Origin: Isoperla grammatica
Lineage: Eukaryota; Arthropoda; Insecta; Plecoptera; Perlodidae
DNA: 64,000 bases
Direction: 5' to 3'
Assembly: GCA_945910005.1 (NCBI GenBank)
Contig: OX246739.1
Span: forward strand, 11,754,292 to 11,818,291
Positions 52,001 through 63,400 of this stretch are shown piece by piece. The translations under genes were made by a program, and so were the position numbers. Numbering within the stretch: the first letter of the stretch is position 1; each line of letters opens with the position of its first letter. Under the pieces are notes generated by a model. The model was not told the origin of the DNA. It ran no database searches and saw nothing but the letters and a program-made list of their open reading frames with translations.

Positions 52001-53890
52001 TCAACCAGTTTTACAAGATACCAGGTCACAATTTCGCGTTTCATTTGATGCTGGAAACAATATTTCTCGGCAAGTACCAATTTATAATGTGGGCGTCTTG
52101 CTGTTGTACTATAGGTAAAGTCTCCCACTTAAAATCATTTCGTGTTACTCGGTAGGCTACAAGTGTTTTTCATTCTTGAAATATTAAAGCATTGTGCAAT
52201 ATATTTTAACATCAGTGTTGCAATGTTGGTATTGTGACTATATTTAGTGAACTCTGTTATGCCTCATTTTTTGACGATGCCCTATTTCAATATTCGCGCA
52301 ACGTTACAATTTATCCAATCCAAATAATTATGTCTATGCAATACCATTGTTTATTTTTACACTCTGCGAGCTCAGCCATTTTGAAGTGGAATTCTCCGCG
52401 TTTTTGTAGTTAAAAAAACGAAGCATATGAACCAGAACTTATCGGTACAGAATCTAATGTTCTCAGAATATTTCGTGTAAGATATTACTTCACGTATTCC
52501 AAAGAAATATACCACTGTACGATCTCCCGAATTTTTGTAATAAATTAAAACGTGGAGAAAGTAATTAAAGAAGATTTCAAAAGTGAAAATCGTCTTGTAA
52601 CATTAAAAAAATAAAACAATATTTTTAAGTCAATCAAAACAACAAATGCAGATATTATGGTTATTCAAAATATAGCTTCTAGAATCTAAATGGTACACGT
52701 CTCACCGCCACATTGCATAAGTTCCACGTGGTCAGAGTTTGTCATCTGAAAGTAAGTTGTGTGAAGTAGGCTTCGTTGTCTTGCGTTAATTGAGGTGTTT
52801 TAGTGCGGTAAGATTACCGGCGCCAAGTTTAATGTTTCTTCCTGGTTGTAGTCTAGCTAAGAAAGGAAGCTCCACTGGTGTTTGAAAGTAGCGTCGTCGT
52901 GGCGACCTACAATCGATAGTGTAGCTTTAGGAAGTTGAGTGATACACGTTCCGTGGAGTAACATTATCGTTTATCATCTAGGTGCATCCATGCAAGCTTC
53001 CGACTTTTTTGCTTCCAAGAAAACATCTTCGTTTCTTACATACTGACGTTTGTTAGTGAGATTTACTCTAAAATTCGTTCTGTTCGTAATAAATTGCCCA
53101 TAAAACATTATGCTTTTTACAACAGCTATCATTACTCATTACTACAGTAAGCGTTGTTCTAATTCGACCATTGCCAGTCTGAAGAGGGAAACTTGTAACG
53201 AAAGCATGAGTTAGCGTTAGTTAGGACAAATTTTGTAAATAGTTCTTGCCAGTGACGGGAAGAAATATTACGGAAAGAAAATCATAATTATAATTACAAA
53301 TTTGAGACGTGTTTTCGTGTCTTTAATCAAACCAAATCATTTTAATTCTAAATAATAAAATAACAATGCTAATGTAATTATTGCAGTTTCCACAATGCCT
53401 TCTTTCAAAAGTTTCACTTTATGATAAAACCATGAACTATTTAAACGTTTGGACAATTTAAAAGATGTTTAGTTACTGAAAAATGCGCTTTGGTATTAGA
53501 TAGCATTCTGCATCAGTGTATAAAACGGGCAGAATAAAAGGGCCGACTGATTTGACTACTTCAACATAATATAATCTTGTTATTGTGTAAGTGTACACGG
53601 ACGGGACGGAGTCGTTGATATGGAATATTATCCCGTACGTTGTTTGAGCAAATACGTTTAGTATATTATGTTTAACGTTCTGTGCCTCCTTGTTACAGGT
53701 CCATGCCAAACACGAGGAGAAGACAGAGAGCAAGTCTGTGTACCGAGAGTACAACCGAGAGTTCATGCTGCCCAAGGGAACCAACCCCGAGAGCATCAAG
53801 TCTTCACTGAGCAAAGATGGCGTCCTAACGGTCGAGGCGCCCCTACCGGCAATTGAAGGCGAGAAGATGATACCCATCGCTCAACACTAG
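39879..53890 (+). CDS. Small heat-shock protein, cytosolic l(2)efl/Hsp20-like (4 exons)
   Basis: Coding exons are 39879-40054, 47607-47702, 48533-48728 and 53699-53890, joined at GT...AG borders (phases 2, 2, 0) to give 219 residues. The N-terminus (MADRNIPMKLGDFSVIDTE, then a charged helical stretch) matches invertebrate Hsp20/l(2)efl-like proteins and lacks any targeting signal. Residues 59-105 form a Ser/Thr-rich linker. The alpha-crystallin domain is about 130-206, starting KMLKLRFDVSQYAPEE and ending KDGVLTVEAPLP. R176 in EYNREFMLP matches the structural arginine. I214-P215-I216 is the C-terminal I-x-I motif. The product is an oligomeric, ATP-independent chaperone, often muscle- or cytoskeleton-associated in invertebrates. 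The gene is divergent from the mitochondrial-type sHSP 9.6 kb away. Confidence 0.95.
41190..41445 (-). mobile_element. tRNA-derived SINE, copy B
   Basis: The minus strand shows a tRNA-like head (GTTGCTGTTTCGATTCTAGT as B box region) followed by GGCAATCCTGACTGAA, the same body start as the copy at 3730-3812. The body continues about 180 bp. Coordinates of the distal end are approximate. Confidence 0.6.
41647..41792. repeat. Foldback with tRNA-like arms and 22/23-bp repeats
   Basis: The left arm, GCCGGAGGTTCAAGGTTTGAT...CAGTCAGGGC, pairs with the right arm ending ACTTTGAACTTCCGGC. In the middle, AACTTTTATTACAATAATT is repeated three times in tandem (starts 41682, 41704, 41727) and then once inverted. 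Both arms contain B-box-like GGTTTGATCCCC/GGGGATCGAAC. It is probably two head-to-head SINE fragments or a foldback element. Confidence 0.65.
41797..41830. repeat. AT-rich palindrome
   Basis: CTATAGATATAG and CTATATCTATAG face each other around TAATTATTG. It directly abuts the foldback at 41647-41792. Confidence 0.7.
43126..43815 (-). mobile_element. Non-LTR retrotransposon (LINE) 3' end
   Basis: A minus-strand open frame (43462-43815, 117 residues) resembles the C-terminal end of Jockey/CR1-type reverse transcriptase proteins. Its landmark is NYGKNSLGFKGYQLYNTLP, followed by a hydrophobic helix and a stop. A 3' untranslated region follows, with AATAAA (43141-43146 on the complement) and a tail of ATCTGA repeats, typical of LINE 3' ends. 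The catalytic reverse transcriptase part is missing, so this is a 5'-truncated, inactive copy inside the sHSP intron. Confidence 0.65.
44634..44900. mobile_element. Foldback MITE, copy 2
   Basis: It starts GTCCGGATTCACAAAAGGTC and ends GACCTCTTGTGAATCCGGGAC (reverse-complementary ends). It shares TGGTCTTATCTCTAAGA/TCTTAGAGATAAGACCA and CATGTGACCTGGG with the copy at 691-946, but in the opposite orientation. At 267 bp it is slightly longer than copy 1. It has no coding capacity. Confidence 0.8.
46788..46847 (+). repeat. 15-bp tandem repeat, four copies
   Basis: Units of TTGTCATGTCATGCA start at 46788, 46803, 46818 and 46833; the fourth is diverged. They lie in intron 1 of the cytosolic sHSP gene. 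The open frames there are repeat artefacts. Confidence 0.85.
47607..47702 (+). CDS. Cytosolic sHSP, exon 2
   Basis: A 96-base exon (32 codons, split codons at both ends in phase 2) encodes part of the Ser/Thr/Lys-rich linker with KSSSSWKDGADIPKKDAGG. The acceptor is ACATTCCAG and the donor CCAG|GTGACG. Because its length is a multiple of three and both borders have the same phase, it could be skipped without a frameshift. Confidence 0.85.
47703..48532 (+). other. Cytosolic sHSP intron 2
   Basis: This 830-bp AT-rich intron holds a (GCTT)n microsatellite at 48452-48473 near its 3' end. It also has an ATG at 48501 that is in frame with exon 3 through the retained intron end. Confidence 0.8.
48452..48473 (+). 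repeat. (GCTT)n microsatellite
   Basis: Five to six tetranucleotide units near the 3' end of intron 2 of the cytosolic sHSP gene. They may act as part of the polypyrimidine environment before exon 3. Confidence 0.85.
48533..48728 (+). CDS. Cytosolic sHSP, exon 3
   Basis: It completes codon 91 and encodes residues to 156: a Ser/Thr-rich stretch, EVRTWLDGLNSPLIQDEGE, and the first half of the alpha-crystallin domain ending VDNKLL. The donor is CTG|GTGAGG, phase 0. Confidence 0.94.
50525..50585 (+). mobile_element. tRNA-like SINE head
   Basis: GCGGTGGCTTAGTGTGGAAG resembles an A box region, and TTGGGTTCAATTCCCATC is a T-arm with B box. The right side merges into the foldback at 50602-50759. 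No full tRNA fold is seen. Confidence 0.45.
50602..50759. repeat. Imperfect 158-bp foldback
   Basis: GGTCAAAT...TCAGTCTTTCCTCAGACT...CTCAACCACTAAT pairs with ATTGGTGGTTGGTTGAGTCTG...ATTTGACC. The arms are about 70 bp with several mismatches. Confidence 0.65.
53699..53890 (+). CDS. Cytosolic sHSP, exon 4
   Basis: It encodes residues 157-219 (VHAKHEEKTESKSVYREYN onwards), the second half of the alpha-crystallin domain and the MIPIAQH C-terminus, then TAG. The acceptor is TTGTTACAG. Confidence 0.95.
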   Translation, partial: VHAKHEEKTESKSVYREYNREFMLPKGTNPESIKSSLSKDGVLTVEAPLPAIEGEKMIPIAQH

Positions 53891-56800
53891 ACACGTCACC
53901 CGAATTGAGCGACCAAAAGTAACTTCTCGTATTGGATGCTATAAGGAACACTCCGTTTACACTTGGCATTGACAAATCATTTTACTGTGATGTATTGACT
54001 ATTACTTTGTATCTTTGAAGACACAGATGTAATAACCGATGAATATATGCACAGTAAAAATAGTTTCACTGTTCACTCTTCATACAATATTTTTATTAAT
54101 TGGCAAATTGTTTTAAAATGATTCGTTTCACGAGGTAGTGTATACAATGTACGGCATGCGTTTGATGTAATATAATAGTTTATAATCTAAACATTATATG
54201 TATTTTTATAATTGTGTGTAAGCTCCATTTTATAATTTTGACCAGTAGTTTTCGTTCAATCGAACACGACATAATATGTTTTTTAACTAAACATTTTCGA
54301 GAAAAATATCAAACACAATAACATAACAAAGTTTATTTTGTAATATAGGCCTATTATGTGTGATTTGAAATGCTAAGATTAAACAGAGTTTCCACAAATT
54401 GCCTTTTGATGTGCACTCCTATACACGATACAATGAAACGAACATGTGCACTGCCAAGTTGACAGTAATTAATGCCATATCAATAATATTGCCGGGCTTG
54501 TGTCTAGCACGGTACATCCTATGTGGCAAATACTGGCACTGACATGCACAACTATATACACACGCATCACGAGGCTGTGTGCTTTAAGATGCCGCTATTA
54601 ACTAGCAAAGGCTACTTATTACGAACGTAAATGTATTTATTTTATATTGAAAATGCTTTTTACAAATAGTAGGGAATAAATTGTAGTTATTTAAAGACGT
54701 GTATACTCAGTTTCGTGAATCGAGATTTCAAGCGACAGAAAATACTCAATAAATCAGTATATCGAGGGATTCTCTACCCAACCCTCATGTTTGCTTGTTT
54801 CTATCTGCTTTGTATGTTTGAAATATAACGAGTATTGAATGAAATTAAAAATGCATGTCCGGTGAAATATTATTGTATTAAGAATTGTAATACAGTACTT
54901 TCAAATAACTTCCCAAAGATTGTAATACAAATTGAAAAAATTGTGATGTATTTTGTAATAAACTGTTTAACTCAGTAACATTTGGCCAATTTCAAAACTT
55001 ACCTGTGCTGTTTTGTGTTTTAATTTCAACCAATAAAATAACACAAATTATTTATACTGTTAATTTGTTCATGTTAGATATATTTATATGAGTGGAAGAC
55101 ACATGCGTTTTACATTAAATAATTATACAGTATGCAATACAATCAAGTTCTGTTATTTTGTTATGTTAAAACAAAACTAAAATGTAATCTTTTCATAAGG
55201 GTACATTAGCACTTCAAATTCATGTTAAACACCAATAAAAAATAAACATTATCGAAACATGGTTGAATATTTATTTACACACTTTCCATCCCAGGCATGT
55301 GCTACACTGTTCTGTACATACCTACTTCCAAATAAACTCACTAGTCAAAGGAATACCAGTGTGCAAAACCCATGACGTCATACCCTAGAACAATGTTATT
55401 AAAACGATGAAAATACATTCATTGACTAAACGTGGAGACGTGGAATCTTATTTCTAGAGCTTCAAAGCTGTTTGTCACAGTGCAATTATCGATAGTGTAC
55501 ACTGTACAGTTATCGTGTGTACTTTTTCAATTATTGGTTTTTGGAGTGTATTTTGATTTTTAAACAATGATGTCTTTTAAACGCATTGTAGTACACAACA
55601 ATACAATATTCCGCAACCAAAACTGTACCGACAAAGAATGATATCCCGCCATGAAAGTGCGATGAAGGTATTGACCTCATAGACTAGACAATCAAAGAAA
55701 CAACCACTTTGGATGGAGATGACGAAGAAGACGATATTTTAAGTGTCGCTGATTCAACTCATCAACCCAGTGAAACGGGAGTCGCAAAACATCACACAAT
55801 AGCGTTTGGTTCACTCAGATCATTTAAAGAAGACTGAATTAAAATATAAAAGAGTTAGATAATCGTGAAGCAAACACAGAAGAAGATTATGATCAAATGA
55901 TCGCGCACCCTTAATCACAGTAAGTTGGAATTTCATATATACAGTCCAGCCTCCAGCACATGACCTGAAAGATTGGTAATTCCATCCATAACAGAAGAAA
56001 TTTCTAATGGTCTCAAAAGTCTCAATCTTAGACTTATAAAAGTTTATCAAAATGGTTGTATTACATCAACATTCAAAAACATGGAAGAGTGAGGAGTCTT
56101 TATGTGCCATGGTTTTATCAAATCTAAAAAGTTTAGGCCTACCATATTAGGTCGTCTAGTTTTCAATATTGCAACGTCAAATATTGAAAAACAAATGAAA
56201 TTAAATCGGGTGTAGATGTTCCTTTCTTATAACATTTTCCATGTAGGTAGATAACCTTTCCCCTTGTGTGAAATGTGTTCCAGATAAGTGGGGGGTTCAA
56301 TGCTATATAAAAACTCTAATTTCTGCAACAATAACAGTCTCAGCGTCTAAAGCTCACTGCCTCACATATGTTCACACTTAACTTATAATTTTCGGAAATA
56401 AATCTCAAGAGGACAGCCTAGTAATAATGGCACTACGAAATTGATCACGTATACGTACGTGTTATTGCGATCTTGCAACTTATTTATGCAATTCCAGTAA
56501 AAACGGAAAATGGGTATCTGTGATGTTTTGTATTATATTTTGTAAATTAATTTATTTACGTATTCGCAGATCTTTTGCAAGGCTGTTACTGAAAAATTAT
56601 TTGTATCTTAAAAAAGGTTGGTACTTATGGAACATTTTTATTATTTTCTCTTACCGCAGGATACACATGATAATTCCCATATGATCCTGAAACATGTTTT
56701 TCGTGATTCCGATTATGATACAGAATTCGCTCCGGTTTGCAAAGATTCTTATCGTGTCGGACACACAGAAACGTCTTTGATTTTATTTTCAGTCACCCAA

Positions 56801-59800
56801 TTTGCTTTTGGTTTCAATTACAGTAGCACGTTTGTAGTAGCCTCCCTGCCATTGAATGCGTGATCATGGCTTGAAGCAAAATACTTCACTTGCCCTTGTT
56901 CCAGATTAGAACACTGACACTGCTGGAATCCATTTTGTGTGGAAAAATCAAACAAAACAATTGAGGCCATTTTACATATTTACTTGCTGCTACATTTTTA
57001 ACGCTTTAGTATTGATTACTATCATATCACATATCACCTTACAACTAGCTGAAGCAATGCAATGCAACACACGATTTCCGCCTTAGGTATTCATCATTTT
57101 CATAGGCAAATAAAGTATAGTACGTGCACACTGGTATGTGTCCTGAAATATTTCGAATTTACAAAATGCCTATTCTAAAACAGAAAACTAATCCTCAGCG
57201 TAGTTTGGTATCATACGTTTTTAGACGGAAAGAAACTATGAATGTACGTAAGAATGAAGAGTATGAAGATTGATGATGTATAATATTCCTGAATTGTCAA
57301 TAAGTAATAATTGAGAAACGACTTAACCCAAAAATATTTCAAATCAATAAGCCAAGGTTATTATGCAGCAGTCTGTCTGTTTGAGTGGCTCTATTAATTG
57401 GTGATGTATTTTTGGGAGGTATCGACAAAAATACCATATTTTATAAACATCTGTTACCATATAAATAGAGAGAACATTATATTTTAGACGTTTGACACGC
57501 GTGGTCGTGAGTTTGTATATAAATAGCTTTTATCAATTAAAGTCTATGATTTTAATTAGGGGAAACACATTTTGAAAAAGTGTGCGCGTGTAGCATATTA
57601 TAGCAGTGAGGAAATTGATCTGTCTCATTCAATTTAGTTCCTGCTTTTTGATTCAAAAGTCTTCGGTGATTATTTAATCTTATATTGTAATACACACATG
57701 ATTTATAGTCACAGTAGGATATCTTTCGAAGACGAATATTTGACGAGCACTACCAAAATATTGAAGAATTGTGAAATCACAACAAAGGCTTGTATGGTCA
57801 TAACTAATTAACTATCCGTGATAAGACTATTAAATAGTGAATCATCTACATTTATATTTTAAATTATTTGCATAAAACTTAATAAAAAATAGTTACGATA
57901 CGTGTTTGTTTTATATTTATTTTTAGATTACAAAATAGTGAAATTAATGCTTTGATGTATTTTAATCTTCAACAAAGCACACGGTTATAGACTATAGAAG
58001 AAACGCCCTTTTAGCTTGAGCCCGCCAATGAGAATTGCGAAAGTAGGCTAACTTAAATTAGGTGCTTTTTGTAACTGCATGTATGACCAAGCACTAAGCA
58101 GTTCTAGTAACTTCGGGAAGATCTCATTAGATTGCCTACAGCTGTGATGCGTTGCTCATGTATATGAGTTGGCAGCTTCCAAGAGATGTCATCTAATTTT
58201 AGACGCGTGGACCGAACCGAATCCCAGACAGTTTACATGAAATACTTGGCAAACACTCACGAACAGGCAAAGTGAAGAATACGTTTAAAGCTAGTCATTA
58301 CAATGTGCTTAGCTCAAATCTAATACAAGGTACCGCCATGAGTAATTTGTTTAATGTACTACGTGCCGTATGGAAGGTCGGAGCTATAAAACAAAAATAC
58401 ATTTTCTAGCTGTAATAATATAGGGGCCAACAGGCAATTGAGCAATCAGGGAAACATTATTTGAGTGCATAATATATTTTACGGGCCACTTCTCGCTTGT
58501 GATTTACAAAACATACCCTGCACTATTCGAAAATTACAGCAAGGTTTCAAGCAACGCGAGAAGTGAAGTTCTCAGAAGAGACGGCCGCTCCAAATGGTCT
58601 ATTTCAACAGAATTCACAGCGGGATTTCCCGGTACTCGCTTGAAATTGATACATGAAGTGCACCAGCCTCGTTTGGAATGTGCCTAGACAACGCCTGCCA
58701 ACGAATAGCCACTTTGCTGCCAACTTGCGCTGATAGTGTCATTGGCAACGGAATTATTGCAATACCGGAGGCATGAGAACGAGATGCAACTAGATTTAGG
58801 TTGGTAGTGTTGTCAGTTGTCACACACATCACTTTATTATTTTAATATTATATAATCCATGACGACATAGCACAGATAAAAATATTACACTACGTGGGCA
58901 CACGTAGTGACTTCCTTATCTGTACCCGTAAGCTTTATTCAGCATCTGTCAGTAATCAGTATCACTCCAACTTTCCTACGAAAGAGCAACTTTTGAAATA
59001 TTTTCTACTTTTTAGGAGAAACATGTTTGGGAATAAAAACAAGTTCACAGCGTATACGAGGCTCTATTTCGGGAGGTCACCTGTTTGATACCTGCTACCG
59101 GCAATCGTAACTGAAGATTTTTCCCCGAATGCTGGGGTTGAGTCATTCTATCTAACAGCCCTGTGCAGTGTGCATTCCTTCTCAAATATTCTAAATACCA
59201 AAATACCTAGTTGGTCACCTGAATAGGGGTATAATTTGTCCCTCGGCAGGTTTCCTACGATTTTTTTTTATTATTATTGTGGTTTTAGATGGAGATACGA
59301 TTACTTGTAAAACCACTGAGGCACACATTTGTATTGTCACGTTTTATATTTGTATTTGTCACGTGAACGTATGCTGCCTTATGTGTCGATGTTTACGCAA
59401 TTGTTTATATATATGACGCTAATTATTTGTGTTACGTAATTGTGTCTGTTTAATGTAGCCGTTGTTTTTGTTGACATGAACAGACACTTGAGTGATCAAC
59501 AACAAATTTAAAACATTACAAATGGAAGTGGGTCATTAATTATAAGACAATTCCATTACCATTAATAGTAAAGCACATTGATATTATTAGGGATCTTGAA
59601 CGCCATGTCGAATAACTTATATTGACATTGTGTATTGTATTTGTATTACCTTATCGTGGCCTCCCACCTCTCTATGAAAGATAATTTGAAGAGGTTGGTT
59701 AATTATTTTTGTAACGTTAATTCTTTAATTCAATTTATTTCCCAAAGAGGACGCGTCGTTCAGGAAATACAACGGATAATGCAAACAAAATAAAATACAA

Positions 59801-60331
59801 CGCACAAAAAGTACAAAAAAAAACAGTTACAATACGACGCGACACAATCGTCCGGAAAAGGTTAATATGTTCATATTTAATTCAAAATCGCGTCGTAAAT
59901 CTTTGAATATATAATGAATATTATCTTGAATCATAATAGCCGAGGAATCAAAATGGATTTGTGATCGTTTACTTCCTGTTGAGGGGATGGCTGGGTACAA
60001 ATGTGAAAATCTCACAAATAGGGAATTACCATTGAACCGTTCTTTACTATTTCACAAAATAGAAAGGTCGTTTAATCTATATTTAGGTAGCTAACGTGAT
60101 AGCTACCCGCTAGCACTCTACAAGAATTTGTTCATTTGAGTAGGATCTTATTTGAGGTATTTAAAATTTCCGCGCTAACTATTAGGTGGCGGTGGTTTGT
60201 ACGATGGCAGCACAGATAACTATGGCAGTGTGGTATCTCGGTTGAGCTTCGCTTTTAGGTTATGTTTGTTGACGTTATTGACACGGCGTTATTTACTGAT
60301 ATTGGGTAATATAGACCTACTCACTTTTATA
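53891..60331 (+). other. sHSP 3' UTR and intergenic to ELP4
   Basis: The first part should be the 3' untranslated region of the cytosolic sHSP. AATAAA is present at 54675-54680 and 54957-54962, but the actual site is not determinable. The rest is AT-rich with no recognised exon. A frame at about 55690-55835 (acidic GDDEEDDILSVADS, no ATG, flanked by stops) may be a degraded coding fragment. Confidence 0.5.
60204..60245 (+). promoter_or_regulatory. Possible upstream ORF in ELP4 leader
   Basis: An ATG at 60204 opens 13 codons ending TGA, 87 bp before the ELP4 start and in a different frame. If transcription starts upstream of 60204 it could dampen ELP4 translation. The transcription start is not visible. 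Confidence 0.25.
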
Positions 60332-60461
60332 ATGACTTCTCAGACAAGTTTCCAGAAGCAGTCTTCAACGAAAGTTCCATTCATTCGTGGTTCGAAGGCA
60401 TCAATTCGAAATGCACAGTTGTTGATTTCATCTGGCGTCCCGTCATTGGACCACGTTATAG
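60332..60461 (+). CDS. ELP4: ELP4 exon 1
   Basis: It encodes residues 1-43 plus one base: a short disordered leader, then the conserved SIRNAQLLISSGVPSLD segment. The donor is ATAG|GTAAAT, phase 1. Confidence 0.93.
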
Positions 60462-63400
60462 GTAAATTCTAGGTTAAACACAGAGCTTTTGGTTCTACAT
60501 TGGACTTTATTAAGCTAAACTAGCCTGGGCTTAGGCCCTTAAACTAGGCCTATGTCTTAGCTTGATGCCCTTCTGCCTTTGTGTAGGCCCTATCCAACTC
60601 TAGGGATGGATGGATAGGCTAGGGCTAGGCCCTAGGCCTAGGCCTAAGGCCTTTACAAAGCTTTTGCTTTGGGGGTGGTCTCCTGTCTTAAAAATTGAAA
60701 AAAATCCTCGGAGATTATTGTGAGATTTTGAGTTGGTAGGCTAGCTAGCCTAGTCATGTATTAATGACTACGTATATCACACAAGTTCAACGCGCATAGG
60801 ATGAAGGCGCCTTGGTTCCAATCGGTTGCAGAATGTAGTATACTTGTCAAATTTACCTTAAAGCGGCGGCGATCCAACTCGCTTGGGCAAGCTAGTTGGA
60901 GATTTGAATTTATTTTGATTTAAGTGATATACACGTCAAAGCGGCTTCGCGATGCACGGCCTGTGTTTGTGATTGGCTGAAAATTCGCAGCCGGTGTAGA
61001 TAACGGCGCTTCAGATTGCCGTGATATACGGAGCAGATTCCTCACTCGGCTACTGATTGAAAGCAAGGCGCCTTCATCCCAAGCGCGTTAGAATTGCGTG
61101 ATATACGTAGGGCTAGTCATTGTTTAAATATTATTTTCCACTGATTTACCTGCTACCAACCAACTTTATGTTGTTGATGCCATTCTTTTACATCTACCTA
61201 GATCCCCACTTAGTAAATCTTGGGGGGAGGGTTGCCTCTGCCACCGGGCTATAAGGCCCAGCCGCAGAAGAGTCTACTACTACTATAGTAGTAGTAGACT
61301 CTTCTGCGGCTATAGCCTACCACCACTTCAAAAAAGTTTACATTTTCTGTTCTATCCTAGAATATTTTAGAGATACTATAAAGTGGAATTAAATAGATTA
61401 TGCAAGCAGGCTAGGCTATATTTCAGAACCAACTATGAGAATTACATATTTTGAAGATGGAAAAGTTGACTAAGGCCCGGTCGGTATATTATGCACTTTG
61501 GATAAATAGAAATAGTAGCCTAATAGTTGATCAATATCGCCCGTCTAAAATAAATAATATGTTAGATATTTTGAAATGACTGGCAGTGGATTGTATACCT
61601 ATTTGGTAGACCTAAATGATAAACAGTGGCATGATGGATATTTGTTTCTATCACAAGCTAACAATTGAAAATGCCCCTATGCTGTGTCAAATTAGAAAGA
61701 ATAATGGTAGGCTACATTTTGATTGATTGATTGAACTGTTTACAGGTGGGGGCATACCTGTTGGAACAATAATTCTACTAGGTGAGTGTTTTCAAATTAA
61801 AAATTGGCAATTTATCTGTAAAGATTTAATAGATGGTTATAGGTTGACAGGTATTTGCATTAGGTAGCCTCTAGGTATTCTATTTTTAAAGGATGAAACC
61901 TTTCATTTTTCAGAGGAAGATGTGAGAGGGAGCTACACAAGAATACTCTTGAAGTACTTCTTATCAGAAGGTGTAGTATCAGGCCATTCGTTGCTCGTAG
62001 CAAGTCAAGACCGAGACCCAGAAAAGTTGGTGGACGAGTTACCTGCCGTCATTGATGATGACAAGCCTGCCAGTTCAACTTCAGGATTGGAGGACAAAAT
62101 GACAATTGCCTGGCGATATCAAGACTTGAAGGCTGTCGACTCTTCACCATGTAGTAACACTTTTGGACATCACTTTGATCTAACAAAGAAAGTAGATAAG
62201 AAATTATTATCAGACTGCACGATAAATTATTGGAAAACGTCAAAAAGACACAATACAGAAAGTTCATTTACGAACCCCGCCTTTGAGGATTTACTTGTGC
62301 AAATCCAAGAGACAGTTAACAATGGTAATTTCAGTGCTACCTCAAGTGTAGAGAAAAGGAATATGTTGCGTGTTGTAATCGATAGTTTAGGTTCACCCCT
62401 CTGGAGTGATGGTTCAGACTGTCAGGATGAAATGTTATTGCAAAGAGATATGTCATTGTTTTTGTACAATCTCCGAGGATTGCTTCGATCGGCATACGCA
62501 GTCTGTATGCTTAGTGTGCCTTCTCATCTTTATCAGGTAGCGTAAATTGGTTATCTCTTGAATGGTTACCCTACTAAAAATCTTGCCAGGATTTATGTGT
62601 AGGCCTACGATCTTGCAACAAGTTGTCAAACAATTTGCCCTGGGAAAATGACAAATCTTGGAAAGGTGAACTTTAATTCAAGATCCAGGTAAGATCTGAA
62701 AAATTCTTGGCAAGGTTTTCATTAGGGTAGTAGGCCTATAGTGTTTTGGGCAGCGTCGGGGCAATGGTAATTTTGTTCCTGCCTCGGAAGCATTTACTTG
62801 CACTAATCCAGCTCATTCATTTTAACTTTGGTAACAAATAATCTTACCCAGTAACATTATCTTCTCATTTTGTGATTTTTTGCACAGCTTTAAAATATAG
62901 GCATATATGTAAAAAAAAGCATTGGAAACGTCAATTTTGCAGACGGGTAGGCTGAGACTTAACACGCACCATAACTAACGGTTACTTGCATAGGCCTTCT
63001 GTTTAGTTCGCCAAAAGATTGTACATAAGAAAGAACAACACTACCTACTACGACCACAAACTTCTTTTAACTATCAACTCAAAGAACTCTAGGAATGGTT
63101 TATTTTGTATTATCCTTCATTCATATCCATAAAAATAAATATAAATATAGGAATTTTAATAGACACAAAAAATTAACATGGAGCTAAACAAATTCAAATG
63201 TTTTTGTACTAACATTGGGAAATTACTTTCTTTTTACAGGATCAGTCGCTCATCAAAAGAGTTCAACATTTGTGTGATACATGCCTCCGTCTTGAATCAT
63301 TTGCCGGCTCGGATAAGGAAACAAACCCAGCGTTTAAAGATTATCATGGATTGTTTCATGTGACCAAACTTTCTGCTATCAACACTATTCCCTGCCACAT

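Larger units (their letters stand above)
48729..53698 (+). other. Cytosolic sHSP intron 3 (4.97 kb)
   Basis: The intron contains a tRNA-like SINE head (50525-50585) and an adjacent foldback (50602-50759). No additional exon is needed by phase, and none was seen. Confidence 0.85.
60462..61745 (+). other. ELP4 intron 1
   Basis: This 1.28-kb intron holds a TAGGCCTA-rich patch (about 60540-60655), a 343-bp MITE (60768-61110) and a perfect 52-bp palindrome (61260-61311). Confidence 0.9.

Noticed and set aside
60197..60331. Extended ELP4 N-terminus from 60197
   Set aside because: The frame is open, but its first codon is TTG and no ATG occurs before 60332; the extra residues look unlike ELP4.
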